Position numbers and translations under genes: made by a program. Below the pieces are notes generated by a model. It was not told the DNA's origin. It saw nothing but the letters and a program-made list of their open reading frames with translations, and made no database searches. A stretch of DNA of 64,000 nt from Haloarcula rubripromontorii (GTDB taxonomy: Archaea; Halobacteriota; Halobacteria; Halobacteriales; Haloarculaceae), in the NCBI RefSeq assembly GCF_001280425.1, contig NZ_LIUF01000003.1, positions 434,001 to 498,000 of the forward strand, in the 5' to 3' direction. Below, piece by piece: positions 34,669 to 43,446 of this stretch (the stretch's first letter is position 1; every line of letters begins with the position of its first letter).

Positions 34669-35970
34669 TTATTCAGCTCCGTCTCCGTCGTCATCACCAG
34701 CGCTATTCGGTCCGCCAGCGTTGTCTGGGGGGCCGCCGCCGTTGCCCGGGCCTCCACCCGGACTCACTGCCACTGTCCCGGTGTCCGAATTGATGGTCCC
34801 CGTTTCATTACCAACTGCGACGTGGACGTACTGGTATGCGCCGTTTGGCCAGGAATCCAGCGTCTGTACTGTTACGTTGGCGTCAGAGTCAGCGCTGACG
34901 ACCGTTACGGAAGCGTGGATAACGTCGCCGCCGGCATCTGATTCAGCTTCAGAAACCACCACGCCGAATATACCCTGTAACCCAATTGCAGGTATTGACT
35001 GGGTTCCGGAGAGATTGAGACCTGCGATACTGGTGTTGTCGCCGACTGTCGCAACACCGCTGACGTTGTCAAAGGAATTTTCTACAGTGATCTGGTCCTG
35101 ACTGAAGCTCTCATTTAGCTCGCCAGATACCGTCACCGTGCTCGACTGCCGCTGAAGTTCGCCTCGCCGCACCAGCATCACTGCGTGCGTGGCGTTTTCG
35201 TCCTCCATCTCGGTGTCGACATCCAGCGTAACGTTGTCACCGGGGTTGACCGGATTCTGAGCCGGTTCGACGGTCGAAGCGTTGTCCTGTACGATCGCTT
35301 GCTCGACACCAACGACAGTCACGTTCCCGTCGACGGAGACGTTGCCGTCCGACACCGATAGCCCGTCATCGCCCTCGTTGACAGTCACCAGAACAAAGCC
35401 GTATGCGCCGCCCGATTCAGGGGTGTAGGACGCGTTGAGTTCGCCGTTCTCGTCTATCGTGCCGACGCCTTCCGCGTCATCAAGCAGTTCCGACGACGTG
35501 GTGTCCGAGTTGTTTTCGAAGACATCCCCGAGGGCCGCGGCAGAGATGTTGCTGGCGTCTACCCCTGCCGTAGTTGGTACTCGATCCAGTTTGACAGCCA
35601 GCAGTTGCGCCTCGTCGCCAGCGAGCGTCCGCGTTCCGGCACCGATCCGTGGTTCGAAGGACATGTTGATCGACTCGTTGCGCTCGTGGATCGTCACCGT
35701 CCGTTTGTTAAGCGGTAGGTTCCCGGTTGCAGCCGATTCGACGTTGATGAACGTTCGCGGTGCCACTATCGTGGTCGGCCCTTCTGACGTCGTTCGGAGC
35801 GTGAGTGGGGACCGTTCCCACACGTCGACGTTTTCGGTTACCGAGATCGACTGACTCTCTGCGACAGGGGTTGCCCCGACAGTGGACATCACTGATAACG
35901 GACCAGCGAGCACGAGTGCGACTGCCATCACAAAGACGACAGCCGGCTTTACTATTGGCGTTTTTACCAT
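34669..35970 (-). CDS. Paralogous surface protein lacking a C-terminal anchor
   Basis: 433 residues from ATG 35970 (MVKTPIVKPAVVFVMAVALV), with a signal peptide. The ectodomain is collinear with the neighbour at 32639: NVDVWERSPLTLRTTSEGPT, LAGDEAQLLAVKL, LLDDAEGVGTIDENG, SGGAYGFVLVTV and TLDSWPNGAYQYVHVAVGN all have near matches there. It stops after a short Gly/Pro/Asn tail (GGGPGNGGGPPDNAGG, then DDDGDGAE), with no repeat, linker or PGF-CTERM helix. It is therefore probably secreted or held by its partner. The two genes clearly arose by tandem duplication. Confidence 0.85.
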   Translation of the reverse strand: MVKTPIVKPAVVFVMAVALVLAGPLSVMSTVGATPVAESQSISVTENVDVWERSPLTLRTTSEGPTTIVAPRTFINVESAATGNLPLNKRTVTIHERNESINMSFEPRIGAGTRTLAGDEAQLLAVKLDRVPTTAGVDASNISAAALGDVFENNSDTTSSELLDDAEGVGTIDENGELNASYTPESGGAYGFVLVTVNEGDDGLSVSDGNVSVDGNVTVVGVEQAIVQDNASTVEPAQNPVNPGDNVTLDVDTEMEDENATHAVMLVRRGELQRQSSTVTVSGELNESFSQDQITVENSFDNVSGVATVGDNTSIAGLNLSGTQSIPAIGLQGIFGVVVSEAESDAGGDVIHASVTVVSADSDANVTVQTLDSWPNGAYQYVHVAVGNETGTINSDTGTVAVSPGGGPGNGGGPPDNAGGPNSAGDDDGDGAE

Positions 35971-36463
35971 TACTGAAACATTACTGAAGGCTTTGGTATA
36001 TTTCTTGTGCAATGACACTATCTGGACACCTTTAGAAAGGCTCTGGGCGCAGATCGTGAACAAAATGGGATTAAATTGACTGTCTTTCTTTAATTATTTC
36101 TTCTTGATAAATATTGGGCGGTAAAATGATAACTAACCGATGGTAAACAGTCTATATAACAGCATCGTAGCTGTAACCTGTGTTCGCTGTTATGATTACT
36201 GAACTGATTTGGTACAATTCGGCACCGCCATAGCTTTACTGAGCAGGCACGACAGGCTGTTTATCGAGGACTGCCCAGATACGTAGCGACACAGTACCAC
36301 CCCATCCCGTCAAGGACCCGAGGGCACGACATCGGTACGGTTTGCTGGCGAATTATCACATTGTAAACGCCGTCAGACGCCAGTCAGGACGAACGCACAG
36401 CGGAACCAGAGTACAGCGGTCCGCATCGCGGATACACATCTCTGCCACATCGGGTCGGAGAAT
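35971..36463. other. AT-rich upstream region followed by gene-free DNA
   Basis: 35971-36010 carries the promoter of the surface-protein gene (TATACCAAAG-type element on the minus strand about 25 nt before the ATG). 36060-36240 is AT-rich with no frame. 36250-36460 is GC-richer and also gene-free. I see no RNA gene here. Confidence 0.35.
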
Positions 36464-36627
36464 TGCGAGGGAAGATCGCTCCGTGCGAGTCTTCCAGCAC
36501 CGATCGGCGTTCGTCTTTGCCGCGAGACACCACCGGGGTCGGCGGCGTACTCGCGACCGTGACGATGGCCGCTCACTGTTTGCGAGGGACCGTGACGGTC
36601 CAACAGTGCGAGGGAAGGGATTTGAAC
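36464..36627 (+). repeat. Copies of the tRNA-Leu 3' end (att-site scars)
   Basis: The best copy, 36607-36627, is a perfect 21-bp match to 36715-36735, the end of the tRNA gene containing acceptor strand and T-arm. Shorter matches starting TGCGAGGGA lie at 36464-36474 (11 bp) and 36581-36589 (9 bp). All have the same orientation as the tRNA copy. Duplicated tRNA 3' ends are the footprint of integrase-mediated insertion. No integrase gene remains in the window, so this looks like a scar after element loss. Confidence 0.6.
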
Positions 36628-36714
36628 TACGCGAAGGCGAGTAACCGCCCGCCTTCTCTCGTTCAAACTCTTCCGTCTGCATCCTTCGGCGCCGCGTTAT
36701 GCGGCCCTATACGA

Positions 36715-36798
36715 TGCGAGGGAAGGGATTTGAACCCTTGGACCCCTACGGGAGCGGATCTTGAGTCCGCCGCCGTTTCCTGGCTTGGCTACCCTCGC
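36715..36798 (-). tRNA. tRNA-Leu (anticodon CAA)
   Basis: On the minus strand the 84-nt gene has acceptor arms GCGAGGG / CCCTCGC plus discriminator A. The anticodon stem-loop is GCGGA-CTCAAGA-TCCGC (anticodon CAA, reading UUG). A long class II variable arm (CTCCCGTAGGGG region) and T-arm GGGTTCAAATCCC complete it. No CCA is encoded and no intron is seen. The long variable arm confirms leucine. Confidence 0.95.
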
Positions 36799-37000
36799 AC
36801 GCGTATTGCATTACGGTACACACGGTGGTGCGGTATAAATGTCGTACGGAAGCGATTCGGGTCCAGACGATAGTGACAATTGAATTTACGGACCTGCTGA
36901 GCGCGGGTGCTGTCGCGCGAGCAGGTGTACACCGCGTTCCGGCACCTACTGTAACCGACAGAACCGGTGGTTTGACCCACCCTGAACCAGTAGTGTAGGC

Positions 37001-37483
37001 ATGGACGACCACACGCGTGACCCGACCGTCGAGGCTCCCGACGGGAACCCATCGGGATGGCGAACCGACGGCCAGTGGGAACACGAGACGCTCAGACGGG
37101 CCGTGGTCCACGGCGTCCGCCTGTACAACTCCGGGGAGTTCCACGAATCACACGACTGCTTCGAGGACGAGTGGTACAACTATGGCCGTGGGAGCACGGA
37201 GAGCAAATTCCTCCACGGGATGGTGCAGGTCGCCGCCGGCGCGTACAAGCACTTCGACTTCGAGGACGACGACGGAATGCGGTCGCTGTTTCGCACGTCG
37301 CTGCAGTACTTCCGTGGCGTCCCCAACGACTTCTACGGCGTCGATTTACTGGACGTGCGCACCACAGTAACGAACGCACTGTCGGACCCGTCGGCACTCC
37401 ATGGGTGGCAGATCCGTCTCGACGGCGAGTACCCGACGTGTCGCCCGGAGGACATCGAGTTCGCGGAGTCGCTCGAACACTGA
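37001..37483 (+). CDS. DUF309 domain protein
   Basis: 160 residues. The DUF309 core starts at [20 protein letters not shown] followed by HDCFEDEWY, then [20 protein letters not shown] and [16 protein letters not shown]. The conserved His/Glu/Asp residues of the first helix pair (E-F-H-E-x-H-D-x-x-E-x-x-W) are all present. Function of the family is unknown; a small helical hydrolase-like fold has been suggested. It lies 45 nt before the M14-like gene on the same strand. Confidence 0.88.
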   Translation: MDDHTRDPTVEAPDGNPSGWRTDGQWEHETLRRAVVHGVRLYNSGEFHESHDCFEDEWYNYGRGSTESKFLHGMVQVAAGAYKHFDFEDDDGMRSLFRTSLQYFRGVPNDFYGVDLLDVRTTVTNALSDPSALHGWQIRLDGEYPTCRPEDIEFAESLEH

Positions 37484-37528
37484 CTGAATCCGGATAACTC
37501 TAAAGGCTGGAAGTGTTAGCACGGGTAG

Positions 37529-38317
37529 ATGCGAATCGAGCAACTGGGAGACGGGGATCCTGAGGTGGCCGTCGTGGGGAGCATCCACGGCGACGAACCG
37601 TGCGGCCGGGACGGGATTGAAGCCGTCCTTGCCGACCCGCCTGCGGTCGAGCGACCTGTCAAGTTTATTATCGCGAACGAAGCCGCCCTCGAGGCAAACA
37701 AGCGATATCTCGATACCGACCTCAACCGCTCGTTCCCCGGCGACGCTGACAGCGAATCTCGCGAAACACGGTTAGCCGCGGCCATTGCGTCTGAACTCCG
37801 TGACTGCACTGTACTTTCGTTGCACTCGACGCAGTCCTACGACGGGATGTTCGCCCTCGTCGACGAGCTCACGCCGGAGATGGAAGCCCTCTGTAGTGTG
37901 CTTTCTGTAGACGCCGTCGTACAGACAAAGGGCGCAAACGAGGGGCGAATGATCGCAACAGTGGACTCTGTTCTCGAAGTCGAGTGTGGCTATCAGGGCT
38001 CTCCTGAAGCCGCCGAGAACGCAGCGCAGGTCATCCGGGAGTTCCTCGCCGCGACCGGCGTTACCGCTGAGTCCCCCCCGCAGCGAGAGACGTCACTGCC
38101 AGTGTTCCAGCTCGGCGAGCCGATTCCGAAGGCAGCGGCCGAGCAGTACGAAGTGTTCGTCAGGAACTTCGAGCCGGTGCCCGAAGGCGACCCTGTGGCA
38201 GCAGCCGACGACGAAACCGTCGTCGCGGAGGAGCCCTTCCACCCGGTATTGCTCTCAGCCTACGGCTACGAGGACGTGTTCGGCTTCACCGCGGACCGAA
38301 TCGGGATGCTAGACTGA
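37529..38317 (+). CDS. Succinylglutamate desuccinylase/aspartoacylase family (M14-like) protein
   Basis: 262 residues. Zinc ligands are in VVGSIHGDEPCGRDGIEAV (HxxE) and LSLHSTQSYDGMF (second His). DLNRSFPGD is the substrate-binding NRxFPG motif, and VLEVECGYQGSP supplies the catalytic Glu. These enzymes hydrolyse N-acyl amino acids; the true substrate is unknown. The C-terminal 90 residues are a beta domain common in archaeal members. Probably co-transcribed with the DUF309 gene. Confidence 0.88.
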   Translation: MRIEQLGDGDPEVAVVGSIHGDEPCGRDGIEAVLADPPAVERPVKFIIANEAALEANKRYLDTDLNRSFPGDADSESRETRLAAAIASELRDCTVLSLHSTQSYDGMFALVDELTPEMEALCSVLSVDAVVQTKGANEGRMIATVDSVLEVECGYQGSPEAAENAAQVIREFLAATGVTAESPPQRETSLPVFQLGEPIPKAAAEQYEVFVRNFEPVPEGDPVAAADDETVVAEEPFHPVLLSAYGYEDVFGFTADRIGMLD

Positions 38318-38567
38318 GACGATCTATTGTTGGCCCGCTAATTTAGACGGCAAGCGCCCTTCTGAAAACTGAAGAGAACCGCACGTTGATTTCCGGGAGC
38401 AGTTGTCAAACGCTCTGGTCGAGGTGTTCAGTGGAGAACGGTACTTTTCTCGATACAAGTAGTATACTGGTGGAGCCCGCGGGCCGATATAGAAGAAACA
38501 GCCAACGCGCTCAAAACACTCTTGCCCCTCAATTGTCGACCGACCATTCAATGGCTTGGAAAGAAGT

Positions 38568-39449
38568 TCATGCAATCCGATTATAGAGACTGTCCGGTAC
38601 GAAATTTCCAAGTACACTGCGAGCCTCGTATATCGACCCGCCTTCGCGGTTTTCTCGGTACCAGAACGGAGGCTTGAGTTCCCTGATCCGCTGCATGTCT
38701 CGGTCAGTGAGTTCGAAATCAAAAACCTCAAGATTCGCTTCTATGTGTTTCGGCGTCACCGCCTTCGGAATCGTGACAACGTTCTCTTGTTGTATTAGCC
38801 ACCTGATCGACACCTGTGCCGCCGATTTGCCGTACCGATCTCCAATCGAGCGCAGGACGTCGTCTTCAACCACTCGCCCCTCTGCAAGCGGACTGTACGC
38901 GGTAACTGTAATATTGTTATTCTGACAGAATCTGACAAGTTCCTCGTTACCCCAGTAAGGATGGTATTCAATCTGATTCGTCGCAATAGGAGCGTCCGAA
39001 AGCCGCATCGCTCGTTTGAGCTCCTTGATAGAAAAGTTACTCACCCCGATCTGATTGACCAACCCCTCATCGACAAGTGTGTTGAGCGCGTTGAATGTCT
39101 CTTCCATATCAGCCAGCGGGTTCCACCAGTGGACCAATAGCAGATCCAAATACTCCGTTCCAAGCCGTTCGAGACACCCCTTCGCCGCCTGTATCAAGCG
39201 GTCATACTCGACCATTTCGGGATATCCCTTGATTTTCGTCGTCAGGAAGAGGTTTTCGCGGTCAACGCTGGATTGTTCGATTGCACGACCGACGGCCGCT
39301 TCGTTTTCGTAGGCCATCGCAGTGTCGATATGCGTGTACCCACAATCAAGCGCATCACTAACCGCGTTGTAGCACTCGTACCCTCCAGTTCGGTAGGTGC
39401 CGAACCCGAGAGTAGGGACCGTGGTCGTACCATTCTGCTCGGTTGCCAT
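38568..39449 (-). CDS. Aldo/keto reductase
   Basis: 293 residues from ATG 39449. The catalytic tetrad is visible: Asp and Tyr in HIDTAMAYENEAAVGRAI, Lys in LFLTTKIKG and His in LDLLLVHWWNP. NADP contacts are IPKAVTPKHIEANL and the VSNFSIKEL strand. It is an AKR5-like, diketogulonate-reductase type enzyme reducing small carbonyls. No neighbour indicates a pathway. Codon use is slightly less GC-rich than genes to its left. Confidence 0.93.
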   Translation of the reverse strand: MATEQNGTTTVPTLGFGTYRTGGYECYNAVSDALDCGYTHIDTAMAYENEAAVGRAIEQSSVDRENLFLTTKIKGYPEMVEYDRLIQAAKGCLERLGTEYLDLLLVHWWNPLADMEETFNALNTLVDEGLVNQIGVSNFSIKELKRAMRLSDAPIATNQIEYHPYWGNEELVRFCQNNNITVTAYSPLAEGRVVEDDVLRSIGDRYGKSAAQVSIRWLIQQENVVTIPKAVTPKHIEANLEVFDFELTDRDMQRIRELKPPFWYRENREGGSIYEARSVLGNFVPDSLYNRIA

Positions 39450-39724
39450 GTCGGATGACTGCTGTGGTCGTTTCATTTTCCTCGGATTTATCTGCTACAA
39501 TCATGATGATAGAATGGGGCCTGTATTGGTATGAGCTTTATAATTCAACATAGTTAGATATATTCTGAATAAGCGACAAACTATTTATATGATTCTTCTC
39601 CAATAATTTACAGCTCTGTGCCACGAAATAGTAATCTGAGTGGCATAGAGGCGATCCAGACGGCTCGTTACAGTTGGCACTGAAACCAGATTCGCACACG
39701 GACAAGCTGGCGACCGTTTCAAGA
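39450..39724. other. AT-rich intergenic region
   Basis: About 275 bp with AT-rich DNA (39536-39612) and no credible frame. It includes the likely upstream promoter of the aldo/keto reductase (TTATCTGC-type region near 39488). No repeats recognised. Confidence 0.3.
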
Positions 39725-40708
39725 TTACGAATGATATCCAAGGTCAGACAACCGGTCGCGGATCTCAGTAGAGCCGTGTTCAACGCCGGATTCAACCGGT
39801 CTGTCCGACTGAATTTGTATCCGCTCATCGGCATCGAAACTCAACCACGGTACTTCGATGAGTTCTGGCACACGGAGTTCTCCGGGATGCCCGTATTCTC
39901 GTACGGGGAACGGCCACAACCAGTCTGCGACCAGGTTCCCGTGGTCTGACGTGACTACTGTTTTGCCATCAACAGTGTCAAGCAACTCTCGAAGATGTGG
40001 GAACAGCAGTGTGAGGTTTTCCCGATACGCTTCCCAGACACGCTGTTTTGAGACATCTCCATCTCTCAGTCGTTCCCAGATTTTCTTTTCAGTAGTCGCT
40101 GAACTACCAGCCTCGGCCCCTTTCGCTTTGTCGCGACCTTTCATTCCAGAGTCAACCAGTTCTCTGCCTGCTGGACCGATGAATGGATGATGTGGTTGAA
40201 TAAAGTGTGCGAGTATCCGCTTGTTCTGATACGTCTTTCTGGCCTCTTTAACAGCGGCTACCATGTCTTCTGGTGGGACTGTCCCGATGTCTTCGTCCCA
40301 CGCTGTTTCCCAGACGTTGATGACAGAATGAAAGACAGTGTCGAGTTCAACGTTACACCACTCGTCGATCGAGTGCATCGGATTGGCGGTTACGTACACT
40401 GTGTCGTAATAGCGTCCCTCAGAGAAGTGAGCCTCTAAGAAACCGGGTGTACTAGACGCCTGGGACAACCGCCGTTTCAATCGCCCCCCAAAAGGGTGTA
40501 GATCCGCAAACATATCGTATCGACAGGCATCAAGAAGATAGCAATTGTCCCAGTCCTCGCTCATCAAATCAAAGCCATTCGGTGAAACCGTATCGAAATA
40601 ATTGCTCAGGATACCGTCAAAAATCCCATCATTTGTATATTGATATTGGGAGGCAACCAATCGGTTGGACTTCCAGATGTCCGGTATGTACCTCTGCAGT
40701 TTGGTCAT
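39725..40708 (-). CDS. Sulfatase-like / alkaline-phosphatase-superfamily hydrolase
   Basis: 327 residues from ATG 40708 (a GTG at 40720 is the alternative). N-terminal metal site WDNCYLLDACRYDMFADL has the DACRYD motif common in haloarchaeal sulfatase-like proteins of glycan loci. The C-terminal half has KTVVTSDHGNLVADW and REYGHPGELRVPELIEVPW, the DHG and GHP metal motifs. No signal peptide, so it likely acts inside. It may transfer or remove sulfate or phospho-groups on a surface polysaccharide. It is the last gene of a minus-strand group with the ABC exporter. Confidence 0.8.
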   Translation of the reverse strand: MTKLQRYIPDIWKSNRLVASQYQYTNDGIFDGILSNYFDTVSPNGFDLMSEDWDNCYLLDACRYDMFADLHPFGGRLKRRLSQASSTPGFLEAHFSEGRYYDTVYVTANPMHSIDEWCNVELDTVFHSVINVWETAWDEDIGTVPPEDMVAAVKEARKTYQNKRILAHFIQPHHPFIGPAGRELVDSGMKGRDKAKGAEAGSSATTEKKIWERLRDGDVSKQRVWEAYRENLTLLFPHLRELLDTVDGKTVVTSDHGNLVADWLWPFPVREYGHPGELRVPELIEVPWLSFDADERIQIQSDRPVESGVEHGSTEIRDRLSDLGYHS

Positions 40709-40814
40709 GGTAGTAGACACATCTCGACATCACTTAGCGATACGCTGCCTAACTGGAGGTAGAGAGTTTCTACCAGTGTTGTATAGATGACGCGGGTATG
40801 CTGCTGTGATTTTT

Positions 40815-41099
40815 TCAAAAGTCAGAATCAGTGTTAGTCTCGATGGCTGACCCCGTCTTGCAGACCAGGAGTTCCCACTGTTCATTTTCCGGATTGTCCA
40901 CAAGTGCTGAGCCAGCAACTTGCGATTGGAAGGTGTGTTCGTAGTTCCTGAGAGGGGATTCTGAATGGCCCGTCTCTTGAATCGAGATCAACCGGTGGAA
41001 TCTGTTCTGCGTCTCATCGCAGTCGATACTTGGCACTTCTACGAAGCGATACCAGTGAGTAGCTTCAGCACACAAAGTGACACCAGCATAGAAAGTCAC
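40815..41099 (-). CDS. Hypothetical protein between ABC exporter and sulfatase-like gene
   Basis: 94 codons from a GTG: VTFYAGVTLCAEATHWYRFV, then EVPSIDCDETQNRFHRL and an acidic tail. The composition is protein-like, but I recognise no family. The frame is the same as that of the ABC exporter and continues open back to the exporter's stop codon at 41151, so readthrough or a lost fusion is conceivable. The distances (51 and 106 bp) fit one transcript with its neighbours. Confidence 0.45.
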   Translation of the reverse strand: MTFYAGVTLCAEATHWYRFVEVPSIDCDETQNRFHRLISIQETGHSESPLRNYEHTFQSQVAGSALVDNPENEQWELLVCKTGSAIETNTDSDF

Positions 41100-41150
41100 C
41101 AGCGATGGCTTTCTTGACCTATAGATGCGGTAATACTGGAGACAGTCCAG

Positions 41151-42956
41151 TCACCCACCTGACTGTATCGCATACAGTTCAGCGTATTTCCCTTCACTTT
41201 CAACCAGCTCGTCGTGACCGCCACACTCAGAAATCCATCCGTCTTCCATCGTGTAGATCCGGTCTGCGTTCTCGACAGTCGAAAGACGATGGGCGATAGC
41301 GATAATTGCATAATCCCGCTCCATCGCTTCGATAGCCGCCTGCACTTCCTTCTCAAGATTCGAATCGAGGTCGCTCGTTGCTTCGTCCAGAATTAACAGG
41401 TCCGCGTCTTTCAGAATCGCTCGCGCAAGAGCGACGCGCTGTTTCTGCCCACCCGACAGGCGGACACCGTCGTCACCGAGTTGCGAATCGAGTCCGTTCG
41501 GGAGTTCCGTAATGAACTGGTCCACCTTCGCGATTTCGCAAGCCCGTTTGATCTCAGCGTCCGTCGCATCCCGATTGCCGACGGTGAGGTTATGTCGAAG
41601 CGTGTCGTTGAACATATACGGGTTCTGTCGGACTATCGAGATCCGGTCGCGCCACTCGCTGATATCCATTTGGCCGATTGGGTGCCCATTCGCGCGTATC
41701 TGACCGCTGTCTGGCTCGTAGTAGCGGGCCAACAGCGAGACTATTGTCGACTTCCCGGCACCGGACTGCCCAACGAAGGCGACGAACTCGCCTTTCTTGA
41801 GTTCGAAATCGACCCCCTGAAGAACGACCTCGTCGTCGGTATATGAGAAGGTGACATCGTCGAACCCGATTGTTTCGACTTCCTCCGGAGTCGGTTGCTC
41901 CCCGCTGTCCGGTTCCTCCCACTCTTCGAGATCCCGCATGAATGACTGTGTCCGAACCAGATGGGGCAGGTTCTCTTCGACCTTGTAGAACCGCTTGTTA
42001 ATCCCGCTTGCTTTGGGCCCGAGCTGAAACATGAGAAACAAGAACAGACCGAGTTCGCCGAACGAGAGATTGGTAAATGTCAGAGCCACGTAGATAAGTG
42101 CGAAGATGAGTACGGAGACGACGAGATTCTGTGACTTCTTGATCGCTGCCCGGTTCCTTCGGTTCGCGACTTTCGAACGCGTGTACTCTTCTAGAGCTTC
42201 CTCGTACTCGCCATAGATTTCGGTTTCGAGATTAAACACCCGGATGTCTCGAATTCCAATCATGCCGGCCTGAACCACTTGTTGCATCCGCTCGTTTGCC
42301 GCTGCAACCCGATCTCCCAGATCGTACCCCGAGCCGATGAGATGCCGCAGGCCGAATCCCACGCCACCGATGATAACAATAGCAAATGCGGTGAGTTGCG
42401 GTGATATCCACGTTGCGAGAGCGAGATAGGCAACAGTGAGTAGTAGCAGATCGAATAGCTTCACGAACCGCTTGATGACTTTCGAGGCTGCTTTCGACTC
42501 GGTGACGATCGCGTTCAAGATGTTGTCTGAGCCCTTTCGGTCAAGAAATTCCATCTCCGTCTCCAGAGCGCTATCGAAGAGGTTCTCGCGGATGTGTCGC
42601 TCGTAGGAAAGCTGGAGGACATCGCGTAACCACGTGAGGAGAAACGACGATGTATAGCGCAGACAGGTCGCTAGCGCGACGCCGCCAATGACGTACTCGA
42701 TCGTGAACGGAATCCCCAGTGTCTGATAAACGGTGAAGAAAATGCCGGCTATGCCATCAGCCTGTGTTACCGGTTCTGATGACTGCATGAGTTCGATGAT
42801 AGGGATAATAAAGGTCAGTCCGACGCCTTCTAGTACGGCCGTTACCAGACCAAGCCCGACGATCATGACAGTGAATTTTGGGGCATATCGGGCCGCATAG
42901 AGAAGCGCATCAAGTTTCTCCCGCCGCGAAATGGCGTCTGAGTTTCTGTCGCTCAT
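41151..42956 (-). CDS. ABC transporter, fused permease and ATPase (lipid-linked glycan flippase type)
   Basis: 601 residues: an N-terminal six-helix exporter domain (FTVMIVGLGLVTAVLEGVGL and further helices) and a C-terminal ATPase with Walker A (VGQSGAGKSTIVSLLARYYE), Q-loop (ISIVRQNPYMF), signature (VRLSGGQKQRVALARAIL), Walker B (LLILDEATSDLD) and H-loop (IAIAHRLSTVENAD). This is the MsbA/PglK layout. Beside glycosyltransferase and sulfatase-like genes, export or flipping of a lipid-linked oligosaccharide is likely. It works as a homodimer. Confidence 0.9.
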   Translation of the reverse strand: MSDRNSDAISRREKLDALLYAARYAPKFTVMIVGLGLVTAVLEGVGLTFIIPIIELMQSSEPVTQADGIAGIFFTVYQTLGIPFTIEYVIGGVALATCLRYTSSFLLTWLRDVLQLSYERHIRENLFDSALETEMEFLDRKGSDNILNAIVTESKAASKVIKRFVKLFDLLLLTVAYLALATWISPQLTAFAIVIIGGVGFGLRHLIGSGYDLGDRVAAANERMQQVVQAGMIGIRDIRVFNLETEIYGEYEEALEEYTRSKVANRRNRAAIKKSQNLVVSVLIFALIYVALTFTNLSFGELGLFLFLMFQLGPKASGINKRFYKVEENLPHLVRTQSFMRDLEEWEEPDSGEQPTPEEVETIGFDDVTFSYTDDEVVLQGVDFELKKGEFVAFVGQSGAGKSTIVSLLARYYEPDSGQIRANGHPIGQMDISEWRDRISIVRQNPYMFNDTLRHNLTVGNRDATDAEIKRACEIAKVDQFITELPNGLDSQLGDDGVRLSGGQKQRVALARAILKDADLLILDEATSDLDSNLEKEVQAAIEAMERDYAIIAIAHRLSTVENADRIYTMEDGWISECGGHDELVESEGKYAELYAIQSGG

Positions 42957-43446
42957 ATTTTAGTTGTCATCCTCGGGACCGTCGGAACAGACTATGCCAT
43001 CTTCGGGTACAGCGGTTCGGCCAGTACACGCCACCGATTGCCGTCTACACATTGCTATAGCGAAAAGGTCGATATGCGTCCCTTGTTATAGGCTTACTAC
43101 TGTATTTTCGGCTGTAAGGCAGGACAGTTCCACTAGCAGCGGTTCTACGTATGGGTTTGTATAATCAGTGAGTGACTGTAATGGAGAGTACTCGTTCTTA
43201 AGCGGAGATTCCGAAGGGAGTACTGGAAAAATGGATTTGCGCGCCGTGGTCACGGTGCCCTCTGAGTATCTCTGCGTCTGTATCGAGTACTCGTAGCGGA
43301 GAGGTGAAGATCAGCGGCAAAGGCACGACCAGACTTTCAGAGTCAGCCGATCGGGTGTGCCAGTATCAGACAGGAGCGCTGTAACGTATCTTCCAGTGTC
43401 TGTATACACCTCTTAACAAAAAATATTCACTCAGAACGCACTTCAC
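42957..43446. promoter_or_regulatory. Divergent intergenic region of the first glycan module
   Basis: 490 bp without a credible gene, between the minus-strand ABC exporter and the plus-strand GT2. AACAAAAAATATTC at 43415-43428 lies about 20-30 nt before the ATG at 43447 and is its TATA box. Another AT-rich element (TATAATCAG near 43158-43166) may serve the exporter or an unknown RNA. Confidence 0.4.

Noticed and set aside
36607..36660. A second tRNA gene starting with the tRNA-Leu 3' end
   Set aside because: Only the 21-bp 3' end is present; no anticodon arm, D-arm or matching 5' acceptor strand follows.
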